Shown piece after piece: positions 48,800 to 57,437 of a stretch of DNA of 64,000 nucleotides; position 1 is the first letter of the stretch, and each line of letters begins with the position of its first letter. Source of the stretch: Ruegeria lacuscaerulensis (GTDB lineage Bacteria > Pseudomonadota > Alphaproteobacteria > Rhodobacterales > Rhodobacteraceae); NCBI RefSeq assembly GCF_013033355.1, contig NZ_WQDY01000003.1:186001-250000 (forward strand), written 5' to 3'. Under the pieces are notes generated by a model. The model was not told where the DNA came from and made no database searches. It worked only from the letters and a program-made list of their open reading frames with translations. The position numbers were made by a program, and so were the translations under genes.

Positions 48800-49681
48800 A
48801 TGAAGGGAAGTGCACAGCAGGGCGATAGCCTGAAGCTCGCCAGCGGTGCCCTGGTTCTGGGCGGTATGATGTGGGGGCTGTACTGGATCCCTGTCCGCTA
48901 CTTCGTGGATCAGGGGCTGGACGGGGCTTGGCCGGGGATTGTGATGTATTCGGTCGCGCTGCTTGGCCTTTTGCCGCTTTTGTGGCGCGACCGGCACGAT
49001 CTGGCACGGCGCTGGCAGGATTTGATGTTCAGCGGCATGTTCACCGGTGCGGCCTTTGGTCTGTTCACGATCAGTCTGGTCTATACGGATGTCGTTCGAG
49101 CCATCCTGCTGTTCTACCTGACGCCGGTTTGGGGCACGATCTTAGGCCGGGTTTTTCTTGGCGAGCGTCTGACCAGAGCCCGCGTTTTGGGGTTGATATC
49201 CGGTCTTGGCGGCATGGCGATCGTCCTTGGCAGCGGCCACGGCATCCCTTGGCCCAGCAATGTCGGAGATTGGGCGGCGCTGGTATCCGGCATGGCCTGG
49301 GCGGTGGGCACGCTGGGTTTGTATCGCTCCTCGGGCATTTCGGTTCCGGGGCAGGTGTTTGCGTTTATTACTGGGGCTCTGCTGCTGTCGCTGATCAGCC
49401 TGGTGTTCAGCGCAGGCGGGGTGCAACAGCAAAGCGCGATTGTTGTCGGTGTGCTGCCCATTGCGATGCTGTCGGTGCTGTACACTCTGCCGATGATCTT
49501 TCTGACGATCTGGCCCGCGACTTTACTGACACCGGCCCGGGTGGGGTTGTTATTGATGAGCGAGGTTGTGGTTGGCCTAATTTCGGCTGCTGTGTTTTCG
49601 GGCGAGCCCTTTGGGCTGCGCGAGGCCGCGGGGGCGGTACTGATTGTGAGTGCTGCAGTGCTGGAGATCGCTCGGGGTTGA
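48800..49681 (+). CDS. EamA/DMT-family transporter
   Basis: A 293-residue inner-membrane protein with about ten helices and two EamA repeats. The first begins VLGGMMWGLYWIPVRYF and the second is around WAALVSGMAWAVGTLGLY. The family moves small molecules such as amino acids or nucleosides; the substrate is unknown. ATG 48800 has GGGA upstream. Confidence 0.88.
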   Translation: MKGSAQQGDSLKLASGALVLGGMMWGLYWIPVRYFVDQGLDGAWPGIVMYSVALLGLLPLLWRDRHDLARRWQDLMFSGMFTGAAFGLFTISLVYTDVVRAILLFYLTPVWGTILGRVFLGERLTRARVLGLISGLGGMAIVLGSGHGIPWPSNVGDWAALVSGMAWAVGTLGLYRSSGISVPGQVFAFITGALLLSLISLVFSAGGVQQQSAIVVGVLPIAMLSVLYTLPMIFLTIWPATLLTPARVGLLLMSEVVVGLISAAVFSGEPFGLREAAGAVLIVSAAVLEIARG

Positions 49682-49767
49682 GCGAGTTTACCGGTGGATA
49701 GACAGGTTAAACGCTAAAAGTCTTAACGAGCAGTTCGGTTCCCGTTGCATGGGTGTTGCGCAACATA

Positions 49768-49796
49768 TTGACTTTGCGCGCTTTTTCACCTATAAG
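49768..49796 (+). promoter_or_regulatory. Strong sigma-70 promoter upstream of the GTA cluster
   Basis: TTGACT (49768-49773) and TATAAG (49791-49796) are 17 bases apart, close to consensus. The predicted start is near 49803. A terminator hairpin follows at 49824-49854 and g1 begins at 49884. Confidence 0.6.
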
Positions 49797-49803
49797 TTGT
49801 GTC

Positions 49804-49887
49804 ATGCTAGGAGAGATGGGCAGCGGCCCCGGGGTGACCCCGGAGGCCGTTTTTCGTTTCTGTCGTGCGGAGAAAATTCACGCATGA
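49804..49887 (+). CDS. Candidate 27-aa leader peptide ahead of GTA g1
   Basis: ATG at 49804 opens a 27-codon ORF ending with TGA 49885-49887, which overlaps the g1 ATG at 49884 (ATGA). The peptide reads MLGEMGSGPGVTPEAVFRF and continues for eight residues. The ORF runs through the terminator hairpin. If transcription starts near 49803 the mRNA is leaderless. Coding is unproven; it may be incidental. Confidence 0.35.
   Translation: MLGEMGSGPGVTPEAVFRFCRAEKIHA
49824..49854 (+). terminator. Strong terminator hairpin in the GTA leader
   Basis: CGGCC-CCGGGG (49824-49834) pairs with CCCCGG-(A)-GGCCG (49838-49849) across TGA, followed by TTTTT. It lies between the promoter and g1, so it could attenuate GTA transcription or end an upstream transcript. 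Confidence 0.75.
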
Positions 49888-50246
49888 GGTCACAGGCACA
49901 CATGACTTTGATTACCCCGGAAGAGCGGATGTCCCAGACGGCGGAACTGTTGCAGTCGCTGGAAACATCCATTCGCGGTTTGCGCCAAGCAGCAGAAGAA
50001 CTGCGCAGGCAAATCGGAACCGGGGAGGATGCAGATCTTGCCGGAACGGCAAAACAACTGGGTCAGTTAGAGGGGCTGATCCGAAGTTGTCAGAAAGTGG
50101 AGACAAGCTTTGTCGAACAACATCACAGACAAGCCGGAATTGCCCAAGGGGGATATGCGCTCGACCTTGAGCGCGCTCGATTTGAAATCGGGTGCAGGCT
50201 GGCTCGCCTCCGCCGATGCTGCGGTGCGGGACAGGTTTCTGAGTGA
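49884..50246 (+). CDS. GTA g1-like small terminase-related protein
   Basis: About 120 residues with a coiled-coil-like helix (ETSIRGLRQAAEELRRQIGTGEDADL, an internal charged stretch). Its position directly upstream of the large terminase matches g1 of the Rhodobacter GTA. ATG 49884 is coupled to the leader ORF; ATG 49902 is an alternative. The 3' end overlaps the g2 reading frame by ~90 bp. Confidence 0.72.
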   Translation: MRSQAHMTLITPEERMSQTAELLQSLETSIRGLRQAAEELRRQIGTGEDADLAGTAKQLGQLEGLIRSCQKVETSFVEQHHRQAGIAQGGYALDLERARFEIGCRLARLRRCCGAGQVSE

Positions 50247-51525
50247 GATCGGGGAGGGGGGGCTGTGTGCCCTCCCTTTCCTGTTCGAGTTCTGGGCGCT
50301 GCCGCACCAACTGCCGCCCGAAGGCGACTGGCGGTCCTGGGTGATCATGGGAGGGCGCGGCGCAGGCAAGACGCGCGCAGGGTCCGAATGGGTGCGGTCG
50401 ATGGTCGAAGGGCCCAAGCCGCTGGATCGCGGTGAGGCCAGCCGGGTGGCGCTGGTGGGTGAGACCTTCGATCAGGTGCGCGATGTGATGATCTTTGGCG
50501 ACAGCGGCATAATGCAATGCTCGCCTCCGGATCGCCGGCCGGTCTGGAAGGCGTCGGAACGCAAGCTGGTCTGGCCCAACGGAGCCGAAGCGCAGGCGTT
50601 TTCGGCACATGATCCCGAGGGGCTGCGTGGCCCGCAATTCGATGCGGCCTGGGTGGATGAACTGGCCAAATGGAAAAAGGCCGGGGAGACCTGGGATATG
50701 CTGCAATTTGCCCTGCGTCTGGGCGAGCGTCCGCGTGTCTGCGTGACGACCACGCCCCGCAATGTGAAGGTTTTGAAGGAGTTGCTGGTGTCGCCCTCCA
50801 CCGTACAAACCCACGCGCCGACCGAGGCGAACCGCGCCAATCTGGCCGACTCGTTTCTGGCCGAGGTCCGCGCACGTTACGCAGGCACGCGGCTGGGGCG
50901 GCAGGAATTGGAAGGCGTGCTGTTATCGGATGCGGAAGGCGCGCTGTGGACCGGCTCGATGCTGGATGCGGCGCGGGTGGAGACTGTGCCTGAACTGGAC
51001 CGTATCGTGGTGGCTTTGGACCCGGCGGTGACGGCGGGGTCCAGCGCGGATGCCTGCGGGATCATGGTTGTCGGCGCGCAGCTACAGGGGCCGCCCGAAC
51101 AGTGGCGGGCCTATGTGCTGGCCGACCGGACGGTGCAGGGTGTTGGCCCGGCGGGCTGGGCGCAGGCGGCGATTGACGCGATGGACGAGTTCGGGGCCGA
51201 ACGGCTGGTGGCCGAGGTCAATCAGGGCGGGCAACTGGTGGAAGAGGTCGTACGGCAGGTGGACCCTCTGGTCCCTTACCGGGCGGTGCGGGCGTCACGC
51301 GGCAAGGTTGCGCGGGCTGAACCCGTTGCAGCACTCTACGAGCAGGGGCGAGTGAGCCACGTGGCCGGTCTAACCGCGCTGGAGGAGCAGATGTGCCAGA
51401 TGACCGCGCGCGGGTTCGAGGGGCAGGGCTCGCCCGACCGTGTGGATGCGCTGGTATGGGCTCTGCATGAGTTGGTTGTGGGGCCTGCGGGGGTCTATCG
51501 GCGGCCGAGGGTGCGGAGTTTGTGA
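50155..51525 (+). CDS. GTA g2 terminase large subunit
   Basis: A 456-residue packaging ATPase/nuclease. It shows Walker A MGGRGAGKTRAG, Walker B in QFDAAWVDELAKW, VTTTPR, and a nuclease domain with VVALDPAVTAG and GSPDRVDALVWALHEL. It drives headful packaging of host DNA into GTA heads. ATG 50155 is taken for AAGGGGG close upstream; TTG 50110 is an alternative. The next gene on the same strand is g3, after an inserted minus-strand gene. Confidence 0.95.
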   Translation: MRSTLSALDLKSGAGWLASADAAVRDRFLSEIGEGGLCALPFLFEFWALPHQLPPEGDWRSWVIMGGRGAGKTRAGSEWVRSMVEGPKPLDRGEASRVALVGETFDQVRDVMIFGDSGIMQCSPPDRRPVWKASERKLVWPNGAEAQAFSAHDPEGLRGPQFDAAWVDELAKWKKAGETWDMLQFALRLGERPRVCVTTTPRNVKVLKELLVSPSTVQTHAPTEANRANLADSFLAEVRARYAGTRLGRQELEGVLLSDAEGALWTGSMLDAARVETVPELDRIVVALDPAVTAGSSADACGIMVVGAQLQGPPEQWRAYVLADRTVQGVGPAGWAQAAIDAMDEFGAERLVAEVNQGGQLVEEVVRQVDPLVPYRAVRASRGKVARAEPVAALYEQGRVSHVAGLTALEEQMCQMTARGFEGQGSPDRVDALVWALHELVVGPAGVYRRPRVRSL

Positions 51526-51538
51526 GAGTATATTCGCG

Positions 51539-52069
51539 CTAATCTAAGTCGAATTCGTTCTCATCCTTAAGACCGCGAATGAAGCTCTCAAAATCTGGGG
51601 CCACCAAAGTAACACGATAGTCATACGCTTGATCTACGTGAACGACAGTCGGTTGGCTGTTGCCGAAAACATTTCGGTAGTCCAGGCAAAGCATATCATG
51701 GCCAGCCGACGGACAGTCTGCGAAATAAACTCCTATGGGTGGATAGCCCCATTCCTCCATCCAAAATTTGGTGCTGTAGTAGCCACAGAGTGAGCAGTCC
51801 AGATTTCTGTCGATTCCATAGATTCCAGAAATTGCTATGTGGTCCTTGGCCCATGATGTTGGAGAACTTGTATAGTGAGAGTTCTTAGAAGGGGTCCCGC
51901 CATTCTGAACTTTCATCAATTCAACATAGCTTTCGGGTAATTTTACGCCCAACTCTTGTTCGACGGATCGCAGCAAGCTCTCATTCAGTTCCGCGCTGAC
52001 GTAGGTCTTCCGTTCGTATTCTCCACCCGACCAAAAATCCGTCAGGTCGAAATCGCCAAATACAATCAC
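51539..52069 (-). CDS. SUKH (SMI1/KNR4)-family protein inserted in the GTA cluster
   Basis: A 176-residue protein with the SUKH pattern SVEQELGVKLPESYVELMKVQNGG and a later PIGVYFADCPSAGHDMLCLDYR. SUKH proteins are common immunity proteins against bacterial toxins. The gene is AT-rich beside its GC-rich neighbours, runs opposite to g2 and g3, and no toxin gene is visible. A GTG start with AAAGGA upstream is used. It is probably an acquired cargo gene (inference). Confidence 0.85.
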   Translation of the reverse strand: MIVFGDFDLTDFWSGGEYERKTYVSAELNESLLRSVEQELGVKLPESYVELMKVQNGGTPSKNSHYTSSPTSWAKDHIAISGIYGIDRNLDCSLCGYYSTKFWMEEWGYPPIGVYFADCPSAGHDMLCLDYRNVFGNSQPTVVHVDQAYDYRVTLVAPDFESFIRGLKDENEFDLD

Positions 52070-52313
52070 TTGATGTCCTTTTCTTCCGCCAGGGAATTTG
52101 CCTTCTTCGACCTAAGCTTAGCAATGAAAGCAACTTATTGAAGAGTTTTCGACCATCGAGAATAGGACAAGTTGTTGGTGCGAATCCGGTGCCATTAAAC
52201 ACGGTATTCAACCGTTGCCCAACCCCCGTACGCCGCATTCCCAAGCCCTAAACTTCTTTCCGTCATAACTCCTTTCAACAAGCCGGGCAGAGCGGCGGCA
52301 GAAAGGAGCACAG

Positions 52314-53483
52314 ATGGTATTCGATTTCTTGCGTCGTGGAGCGGCCGGGGAAGCGCCCGAGGCGAAAGCCAGCGCGGCGGGTCCCGTGGTGGCGTGGCAG
52401 ACGGGCGGACGCGTGGCGTGGAGCCCTCGGGATGCGGTGTCGCTGACCCGCACGGGGTTCTCGGGCAACCCGGTGGGGTTCCGGTCAGTCAAGCTGATTG
52501 CCGAGGCGGCGGCGGCGCTGCCTCTGGTCCTGCAGGATCAGGCGCAGCGCTATGATGCGCATCCGATCCTGTCGCTGATGCGCCGCCCGAACGCGGCTCA
52601 GGGGCGGGCCGAGTTGATGGAGGCTCTGTTCGGTCAGCTTTTGCTGTCGGGCAATGCCTATGTCGAGGCCGTGCAGGCTGAAGGGGGCTTGCCGATTGAG
52701 CTACACGTCCTGCGTTCGGACCGCATGAGCGTGGTTCCGGGCGCGGATGGCTGGCCCAAGGCGTATGACTACACGGCGGGCGGCAAAACGCACCGATTCC
52801 CGGCGGATGCGATCTGTCACATCAAATCCTTCCACCCTCAGGACGACCATTATGGGTTCTCACCCATGCAGGCGGCGGCGATGGCGATTGACGTGCATAA
52901 CAGCGCGTCGCGGTGGTCGAAATCTCTGCTCGACAACGCGGCGCGGCCTTCGGGAGCGCTGGTGTGGAAGGGTGATTGCCATGGGGTGATGGCCGAGGAT
53001 CAGTTCCGCCGTCTGTCCGACGAGATCGAGCAGAACTATCGCGGGGCGCGGAATGCCGGGCGACCGATGGTTCTGGAAGGGGGGCTGGATTGGAAACCGA
53101 TGGGGTTCTCACCCTCGGATATGGAGTTTCAGAAGACCAAAGAAGCCGCCGCCCGCGAGATCGCGTTGGCCTTCGGTGTCCCGCCGATGTTGCTGGGGAT
53201 ACAGGGCGATGCGACCTATTCGAACTATCAGGAGGCCAACCGGGCGTTTTACCGCCTGACCGTGCTGCCTCTGGTGACGCGGGTGGCGGCGGCGGTGTCG
53301 GAATGGCTGGCCGGGTATTCGGGCGAGGATCTGATGCTGAAACCCGATCTGGATCAGGTACCTGCGCTGTCCGCCGAGCGCGACGCGCAGTGGTCGCGGG
53401 TGAGTGGGGCCGAGTTCCTGACGGATGCCGAAAAGCGATCTCTGTTGGGCTTGCCGGCGCTGGCGGAGGATGCGGATGACTGA
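52314..53483 (+). CDS. GTA g3 portal protein (HK97 family)
   Basis: A 389-residue portal: VAWSPRDAVSLTRTGFSGNP near the start, FGQLLLSGNAYVEAVQAEGG, and FGVPPMLLGIQGDATYSNYQEAN, typical of HK97-type portals. It forms the ring through which DNA enters the head. AGAAAGGAG precedes ATG 52314. Its stop overlaps g3.5. Confidence 0.95.
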   Translation: MVFDFLRRGAAGEAPEAKASAAGPVVAWQTGGRVAWSPRDAVSLTRTGFSGNPVGFRSVKLIAEAAAALPLVLQDQAQRYDAHPILSLMRRPNAAQGRAELMEALFGQLLLSGNAYVEAVQAEGGLPIELHVLRSDRMSVVPGADGWPKAYDYTAGGKTHRFPADAICHIKSFHPQDDHYGFSPMQAAAMAIDVHNSASRWSKSLLDNAARPSGALVWKGDCHGVMAEDQFRRLSDEIEQNYRGARNAGRPMVLEGGLDWKPMGFSPSDMEFQKTKEAAAREIALAFGVPPMLLGIQGDATYSNYQEANRAFYRLTVLPLVTRVAAAVSEWLAGYSGEDLMLKPDLDQVPALSAERDAQWSRVSGAEFLTDAEKRSLLGLPALAEDADD

Positions 53484-53694
53484 GGGGTATCCCCCGTTCG
53501 ATTGCGCGCCGGGCCTGCGTCTGGCCGCGCATGAGAGGGTGGCAGAGATCCAGCACGCACATCTGTGCCGCAGGCTGGATCAGATCGAAGAGATGATGGA
53601 ACGGCTGGAGAAACGGTTGTGGCTGACGGTCTATGGTGTCGCGGCAGCGATCCTGGCGCAGGTGTTTCAGTCCTTCCTTGCAGCAACGCCGTGA
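53476..53694 (+). CDS. GTA g3.5-like small protein
   Basis: A 72-residue protein with a helical middle (AHLCRRLDQIEEMMERLEKRL) and a hydrophobic C-terminal helix (LTVYGVAAAILAQVFQSFLA). It overlaps the portal stop. The position matches the small head-formation protein found between portal and protease in GTA clusters. GGAGG lies 7 bases before ATG 53476. Confidence 0.75.
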   Translation: MTEGYPPFDCAPGLRLAAHERVAEIQHAHLCRRLDQIEEMMERLEKRLWLTVYGVAAAILAQVFQSFLAATP

Positions 53695-53720
53695 AATCAG
53701 AAGTTTACGAGGAGGTGTTC

Positions 53721-54266
53721 ATGGATTTGGAACACAAGTTCGCACGGTTCGGAGATGGGCCTTCGGTAACGGATGGTGCAGTGATCGAGGGTTACGCCAG
53801 CCTGTTCGGCCAGGTGGATCAGGGCAGCGACGTTGTGCAACGAGGGGCGTATCGAGGCTCGCTTGACGGTCTGGCGAAAGCTGGGCAGCGGGTCAAGATG
53901 CTGTGGCAGCATGATCCGGCGCAACCCATCGGTGTCTGGGATGAGGTGCGTGAGGATGACCGGGGCCTTTGGGTCAAGGGACGTCTGCTGGAGGCCACGC
54001 AAAAGGGCCGTGAGGCGGCGGAACTGATCCGGGCGGGCGCTATGGATGGCCTGTCGATTGGCTTTCGCACCAAGCGGGCCGTGAAGAATGACAAGGGCCA
54101 GCGGGTCCTGACTGAACTGGAGCTTTGGGAAGTGTCCTTGGTGACGTTCCCGATGCTGCCCAGTGCGCGGGTGGCGGCGAAGGGCGTGGAGCCTGAGGCC
54201 GAGAACACCTGGCGCAGTATTGCCGAGGTGTTCGACGACGCCCGGCAGGAGCTGGCGCGGACCTAG
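53721..54266 (+). CDS. GTA g4 prohead protease
   Basis: A 181-residue protein of the HK97-type prohead protease family. It shows IEGYASLFGQVDQGSDVVQRGAY (internal), the catalytic His in MLWQHDPAQPIG and the Ser in MDGLSIGFRT. It matures the capsid. GAGGAGG lies upstream of ATG 53721. It lies between portal and capsid, the HK97 order. Confidence 0.94.
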   Translation: MDLEHKFARFGDGPSVTDGAVIEGYASLFGQVDQGSDVVQRGAYRGSLDGLAKAGQRVKMLWQHDPAQPIGVWDEVREDDRGLWVKGRLLEATQKGREAAELIRAGAMDGLSIGFRTKRAVKNDKGQRVLTELELWEVSLVTFPMLPSARVAAKGVEPEAENTWRSIAEVFDDARQELART

Positions 54267-54302
54267 CGCGCCTCAACCCCCACCCAAGAAATGGAAGTGC
54301 TG

Positions 54303-55481
54303 ATGAGCAAGACCGAAACCCCGGCCTTGACCGGAGAGGGTGCGCCCCTGGTTCAGGAGGTGAAGCAGGCGATGGCTGGCTTCGTGAATGAATTCAAGGG
54401 CCTCAAGGCCGAAGTGAAAACCCAACTGCAACAGACAGAAGAGCGACTGACCATGCTGGATCGTAAATCAACCATCGCGGCGCGTCCGCACCTTGCGGCC
54501 TCGATTGAGGACGGTGCACCGCATCAAAAGGCGTTCGACGCCTATGTGCGTTCGGGCGAGGATGACGGCCTGCGCGGGCTTGATATGGAATCGAAATCCC
54601 TGTCCAGCGCCGTGAACAGCGATGGCGGCTATCTAGTCGACCCGCAGACCGCCGAGATCATCAAATCGGTGCTGAAATCCACCGCCTCGATCCGCTCGAT
54701 TGCGTCGGTGGTGAATGTCGAGGCGAACTCGTTCGACGTGCTGATCGACCACACCGATGTGGGCGCTGGCTGGGCCGATGAGAACGCCGCCGCGACCGAG
54801 ACGGCGACCCCGTCCATTGACCGTATCTCGATCCCGCTACACGAGCTGAGCGCGCTGCCCAAAGCCTCGCAGCGTCTGTTGGATGATAGCGCCTTTGACG
54901 TCGAAGGCTGGCTGGCAGGTCGTATTGCGGACAACTTCGCCCGAGCTGAGGCTTCGGCCTTTATTAACGGTGATGGTGCGGACAAGCCCAAGGGTATCCT
55001 GAACCACACGAAGGTCGACAATGACGTTTGGGACTGGGGCAACATTGGTTATGTGCCCACCGGCATCGACGGCGGTGTCGAGGCGGATGCGATTGTCGAT
55101 GTGGTCTATGCGCTAGGCGCGCAGTACCGCGTGAACGGCACCTTCGTGATGAACTCGAAAACCGCCGGTCTGATCCGCAAGCTCAAGGACAGCGATGGCC
55201 GCTTCCTGTGGTCGGATGGTCTGGCAGCGGGTGAGCCTGCGCGCCTTATGGGCTATCCGGTGCTGATCGCCGAGGACATGCCGGATGCGGGCACCGACAG
55301 CTTCTCGATTGCCTTTGGCGATTTCCAGGCGGGCTACACCATTGCCGAGCGCCCCGACCTGCGCGTCCTGCGCGACCCGTTCAGCGCCAAGCCGCATGTC
55401 CTGTTCTATGCCACCAAGCGCGTTGGCGGCGACGTGAGCGACTTTGCCGCGATCAAGCTGGTGAAATTCGGCACCGCCTAA
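54303..55481 (+). CDS. GTA g5 major capsid protein (HK97 fold)
   Basis: A 392-residue protein. The N-terminal ~100 residues are a coiled-coil delta-like scaffold region (VNEFKGLKAEVKTQLQQTEE), likely removed by the g4 protease. The HK97 capsid fold follows, with SDGGYLVDPQTAEII and ASAFINGDGADKPKGIL. ATG 54303 is chosen for GGAAG upstream. A hairpin follows the stop. Confidence 0.96.
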   Translation: MSKTETPALTGEGAPLVQEVKQAMAGFVNEFKGLKAEVKTQLQQTEERLTMLDRKSTIAARPHLAASIEDGAPHQKAFDAYVRSGEDDGLRGLDMESKSLSSAVNSDGGYLVDPQTAEIIKSVLKSTASIRSIASVVNVEANSFDVLIDHTDVGAGWADENAAATETATPSIDRISIPLHELSALPKASQRLLDDSAFDVEGWLAGRIADNFARAEASAFINGDGADKPKGILNHTKVDNDVWDWGNIGYVPTGIDGGVEADAIVDVVYALGAQYRVNGTFVMNSKTAGLIRKLKDSDGRFLWSDGLAAGEPARLMGYPVLIAEDMPDAGTDSFSIAFGDFQAGYTIAERPDLRVLRDPFSAKPHVLFYATKRVGGDVSDFAAIKLVKFGTA

Positions 55482-55493
55482 AGCGGGCCGAAT

Positions 55494-55519
55494 CCTTGGG
55501 GGGTTTCGGTCCCCCAAGG
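55494..55519 (+). other. Hairpin after the capsid gene
   Basis: CCTTGGGGG (55494-55502) pairs with CCCCCAAGG (55511-55519). There is no T-tract. It may stabilise the capsid mRNA end or act as partial terminator before g6, in a 173-bp gap. Confidence 0.55.
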
Positions 55520-55654
55520 CGGCGGGCGCGGGCCGGGGTGAGATCCCTTGCGTTGTCTAGCTGCTCCCCTCCGTCCGAGCAACGTGGGGCGGCGCGTGCC
55601 CGTCAATTCCTGAAGTTACGGCCCCGGAGGGGGCCGAGATTGCGGAGTGTATGG

Positions 55655-56254
55655 ATGATGTTGATCGAAGAAACCGCCATCGCGGATGCGGCGCTGCCGG
55701 TGGATCAGTTCAAGGCTCATCTGCGGCTGGGAACGGGTTTTACCGAAGACAGCTTGCAGGATGAAGTGTTGAAAGGCTTTCTGCGGGCGGCGATTGCAGC
55801 GATTGAAGCGCGTACCAGCAAGGTGCTGATCACGCGCGGATTTTCATGGGATCTGAACAGCTGGCGCGATACGGCGGGCGAGGTGCTGCCGGTGGCCCCG
55901 GTCACAGCGATCAGCGCAGTGACTGTGACCGACGCGGCTGGCACCGATGCGGTTTTGGATAATGCCCGTTATCGTCTGGCCCAAGACAGCCAGCGCCCGC
56001 GTCTGCGTCCGGCGGGTGCAACCCTGCCGACCATTCCCACGGGCGGCTCGGTCAAGATCGCCTTTACCGCAGGGATGGCTGCGGATTGGGGGGCTCTGCC
56101 CGCTGATCTGGGGCAGGCGGTGCTGTTGCTGGCCGCGCATTACTATGAATACCGGGATGAGACGGCTTTAGGCGCGGGCTGTATGCCCTTTGGCGTCACC
56201 AGCCTGATCCAACGCTACCGGATTGTGCGCTTTGGTGCCGGGGTGGCGCAATGA
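55655..56254 (+). CDS. GTA g6 head-tail adaptor
   Basis: A 199-residue connector of the gp6-type. It shows the N-terminal PVDQFKAHLRLGTGF, SWDLNSWRDTAGEVLPVAPVTAISAVTV and a C-terminal LLLAAHYYEYRDETALG. It attaches below the portal. ATG 55655 lies after GCGGAG. Its stop overlaps g7 by 4 bp. Confidence 0.88.
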   Translation: MMLIEETAIADAALPVDQFKAHLRLGTGFTEDSLQDEVLKGFLRAAIAAIEARTSKVLITRGFSWDLNSWRDTAGEVLPVAPVTAISAVTVTDAAGTDAVLDNARYRLAQDSQRPRLRPAGATLPTIPTGGSVKIAFTAGMAADWGALPADLGQAVLLLAAHYYEYRDETALGAGCMPFGVTSLIQRYRIVRFGAGVAQ

Positions 56255-56589
56255 AGACGCCCCGATTGAACAGAAAGCTGGTGCTTGAGGCACCGGTGCG
56301 CAGCGCGGATGGGGCTGGTGGGTATACCGAGACATGGGCTGCGGTTGGAACGGTTTGGGCCGAGGTCACGGCGCGCAGCGGGTCCGAACGGTCTGTTGCA
56401 GGCATCCCGGTTTCGCGCGTTGGCTATCGCATCGTGGTGCGCGGCGCGCTCGAGGGGGCGTCCATGCGTCCACGCCCGGATCAGCGGTTCTCTGAGGGCC
56501 CGCGCCGGTTCGTGATCCGCGCCGTGGCCGAACGCGACCCACGCGGCCAGTACCTGACCTGTTTCGCAGACGAAGAGGTGGCGGCATGA
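56251..56589 (+). CDS. GTA g7 head closure / stopper protein
   Basis: A 112-residue phage head-tail adaptor: starts MKTPRLNRKLVLEAPVRSADGAGG and has FVIRAVAERDPRGQYLTCFADEE at the end. It is the second connector ring protein. It overlaps g6 and g8 by 4 bp each, showing translational coupling. Confidence 0.87.
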   Translation: MKTPRLNRKLVLEAPVRSADGAGGYTETWAAVGTVWAEVTARSGSERSVAGIPVSRVGYRIVVRGALEGASMRPRPDQRFSEGPRRFVIRAVAERDPRGQYLTCFADEEVAA

Positions 56590-56999
56590 GTTACGGCGTT
56601 TCAGCCGCGTTGCAGGCGGCGGTGTTTCAACAGCTGTCGGGCGATGCGCGGGTCAGCACGCTGTCGGGCGGCGCGATTTATGACGCAGTTCCGGCGGGCG
56701 CGGTGCCCCAGACCTATGTGACGCTGGGCCCGGAAGAGGTGCGCGATGCCTCGGACCGGTCAGGCGCGGGCGCCGTGCATCGGTTCACCGTGTCGGTGGT
56801 GTCCGAGGCCGCAGGCTTTGGCGCGGCCAAGACGCTGGCGGGCGCAGTCTGTGATGCGCTGGAAGGCGCGGCACTCAGCTTGGATCGGGGCCGCCTTGTG
56901 GGGCTGTGGTTCGAACGCGCCAGTGCCCGGCGCACCGGAACGGGCGGCGCGATCCGCCAGATCGACCTGAGATTCCGCGCCCGCGTGGAAGACGACTAA
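56586..56999 (+). CDS. GTA g8 tail terminator (DUF3168)
   Basis: A 137-residue protein of DUF3168: GDARVSTLSGGAIYDAVPAGAVPQTYVTLG and VLVVSEA-like strands, ending WFERASARRTGTGGAIRQIDLRFRARVE. It caps the tail tube at the head. It overlaps g7 by 4 bp. Confidence 0.86.
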   Translation: MSYGVSAALQAAVFQQLSGDARVSTLSGGAIYDAVPAGAVPQTYVTLGPEEVRDASDRSGAGAVHRFTVSVVSEAAGFGAAKTLAGAVCDALEGAALSLDRGRLVGLWFERASARRTGTGGAIRQIDLRFRARVEDD

Positions 57000-57019
57000 G
57001 CAATCAACGGAGAGAGCAT

Positions 57020-57433
57020 ATGGCTGCCCAGAACGGAAAAGACCTGTTGGTCAAAGTGGATATGAACGGCTCGGGCCTGTTCGAGACCATCGCAGGCCTG
57101 CGCGCCACGCGGGTCAGTTTCAACGCGGAAAGTGTGGATGTTACCAGCCTTGAAAGCCAGGGCGGATGGCGCGAGCTGCTGTCGGGGGCGGGGGTCAAAT
57201 CGGCCTCGATCTCGGGCTCGGGCGTGTTCAAGGACGCGGGCACCGATGAACGCGCGCGTCAGTTGTTCTTTGATGGTGAGACGCCGGATTTTCAGGTGAT
57301 CATCCCCGATTTCGGCATTGTTGAAGGCGCGTTTCAGGTGACCGGTATCGAATATGCGGGCTCGCATAACGGTGAGGCCACCTATGAGATGAGCCTGGCC
57401 AGCGCCGGGGCTCTGACCTTTACGGCGCTGTAA
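57020..57433 (+). CDS. GTA g9 tail tube protein
   Basis: A 137-residue TP901-1-like major tail protein. It starts AAQNGKDLLVKVDMNGSG and includes VDVTSLESQGGWRELLSGAGVKSASISGSGVF and the C-terminal YAGSHNGEATYEMSLASAG. It polymerises as the tail tube. ACGGAGAG lies upstream of ATG 57020. Confidence 0.9.
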   Translation: MAAQNGKDLLVKVDMNGSGLFETIAGLRATRVSFNAESVDVTSLESQGGWRELLSGAGVKSASISGSGVFKDAGTDERARQLFFDGETPDFQVIIPDFGIVEGAFQVTGIEYAGSHNGEATYEMSLASAGALTFTAL

Positions 57434-57437
57434 TCCG

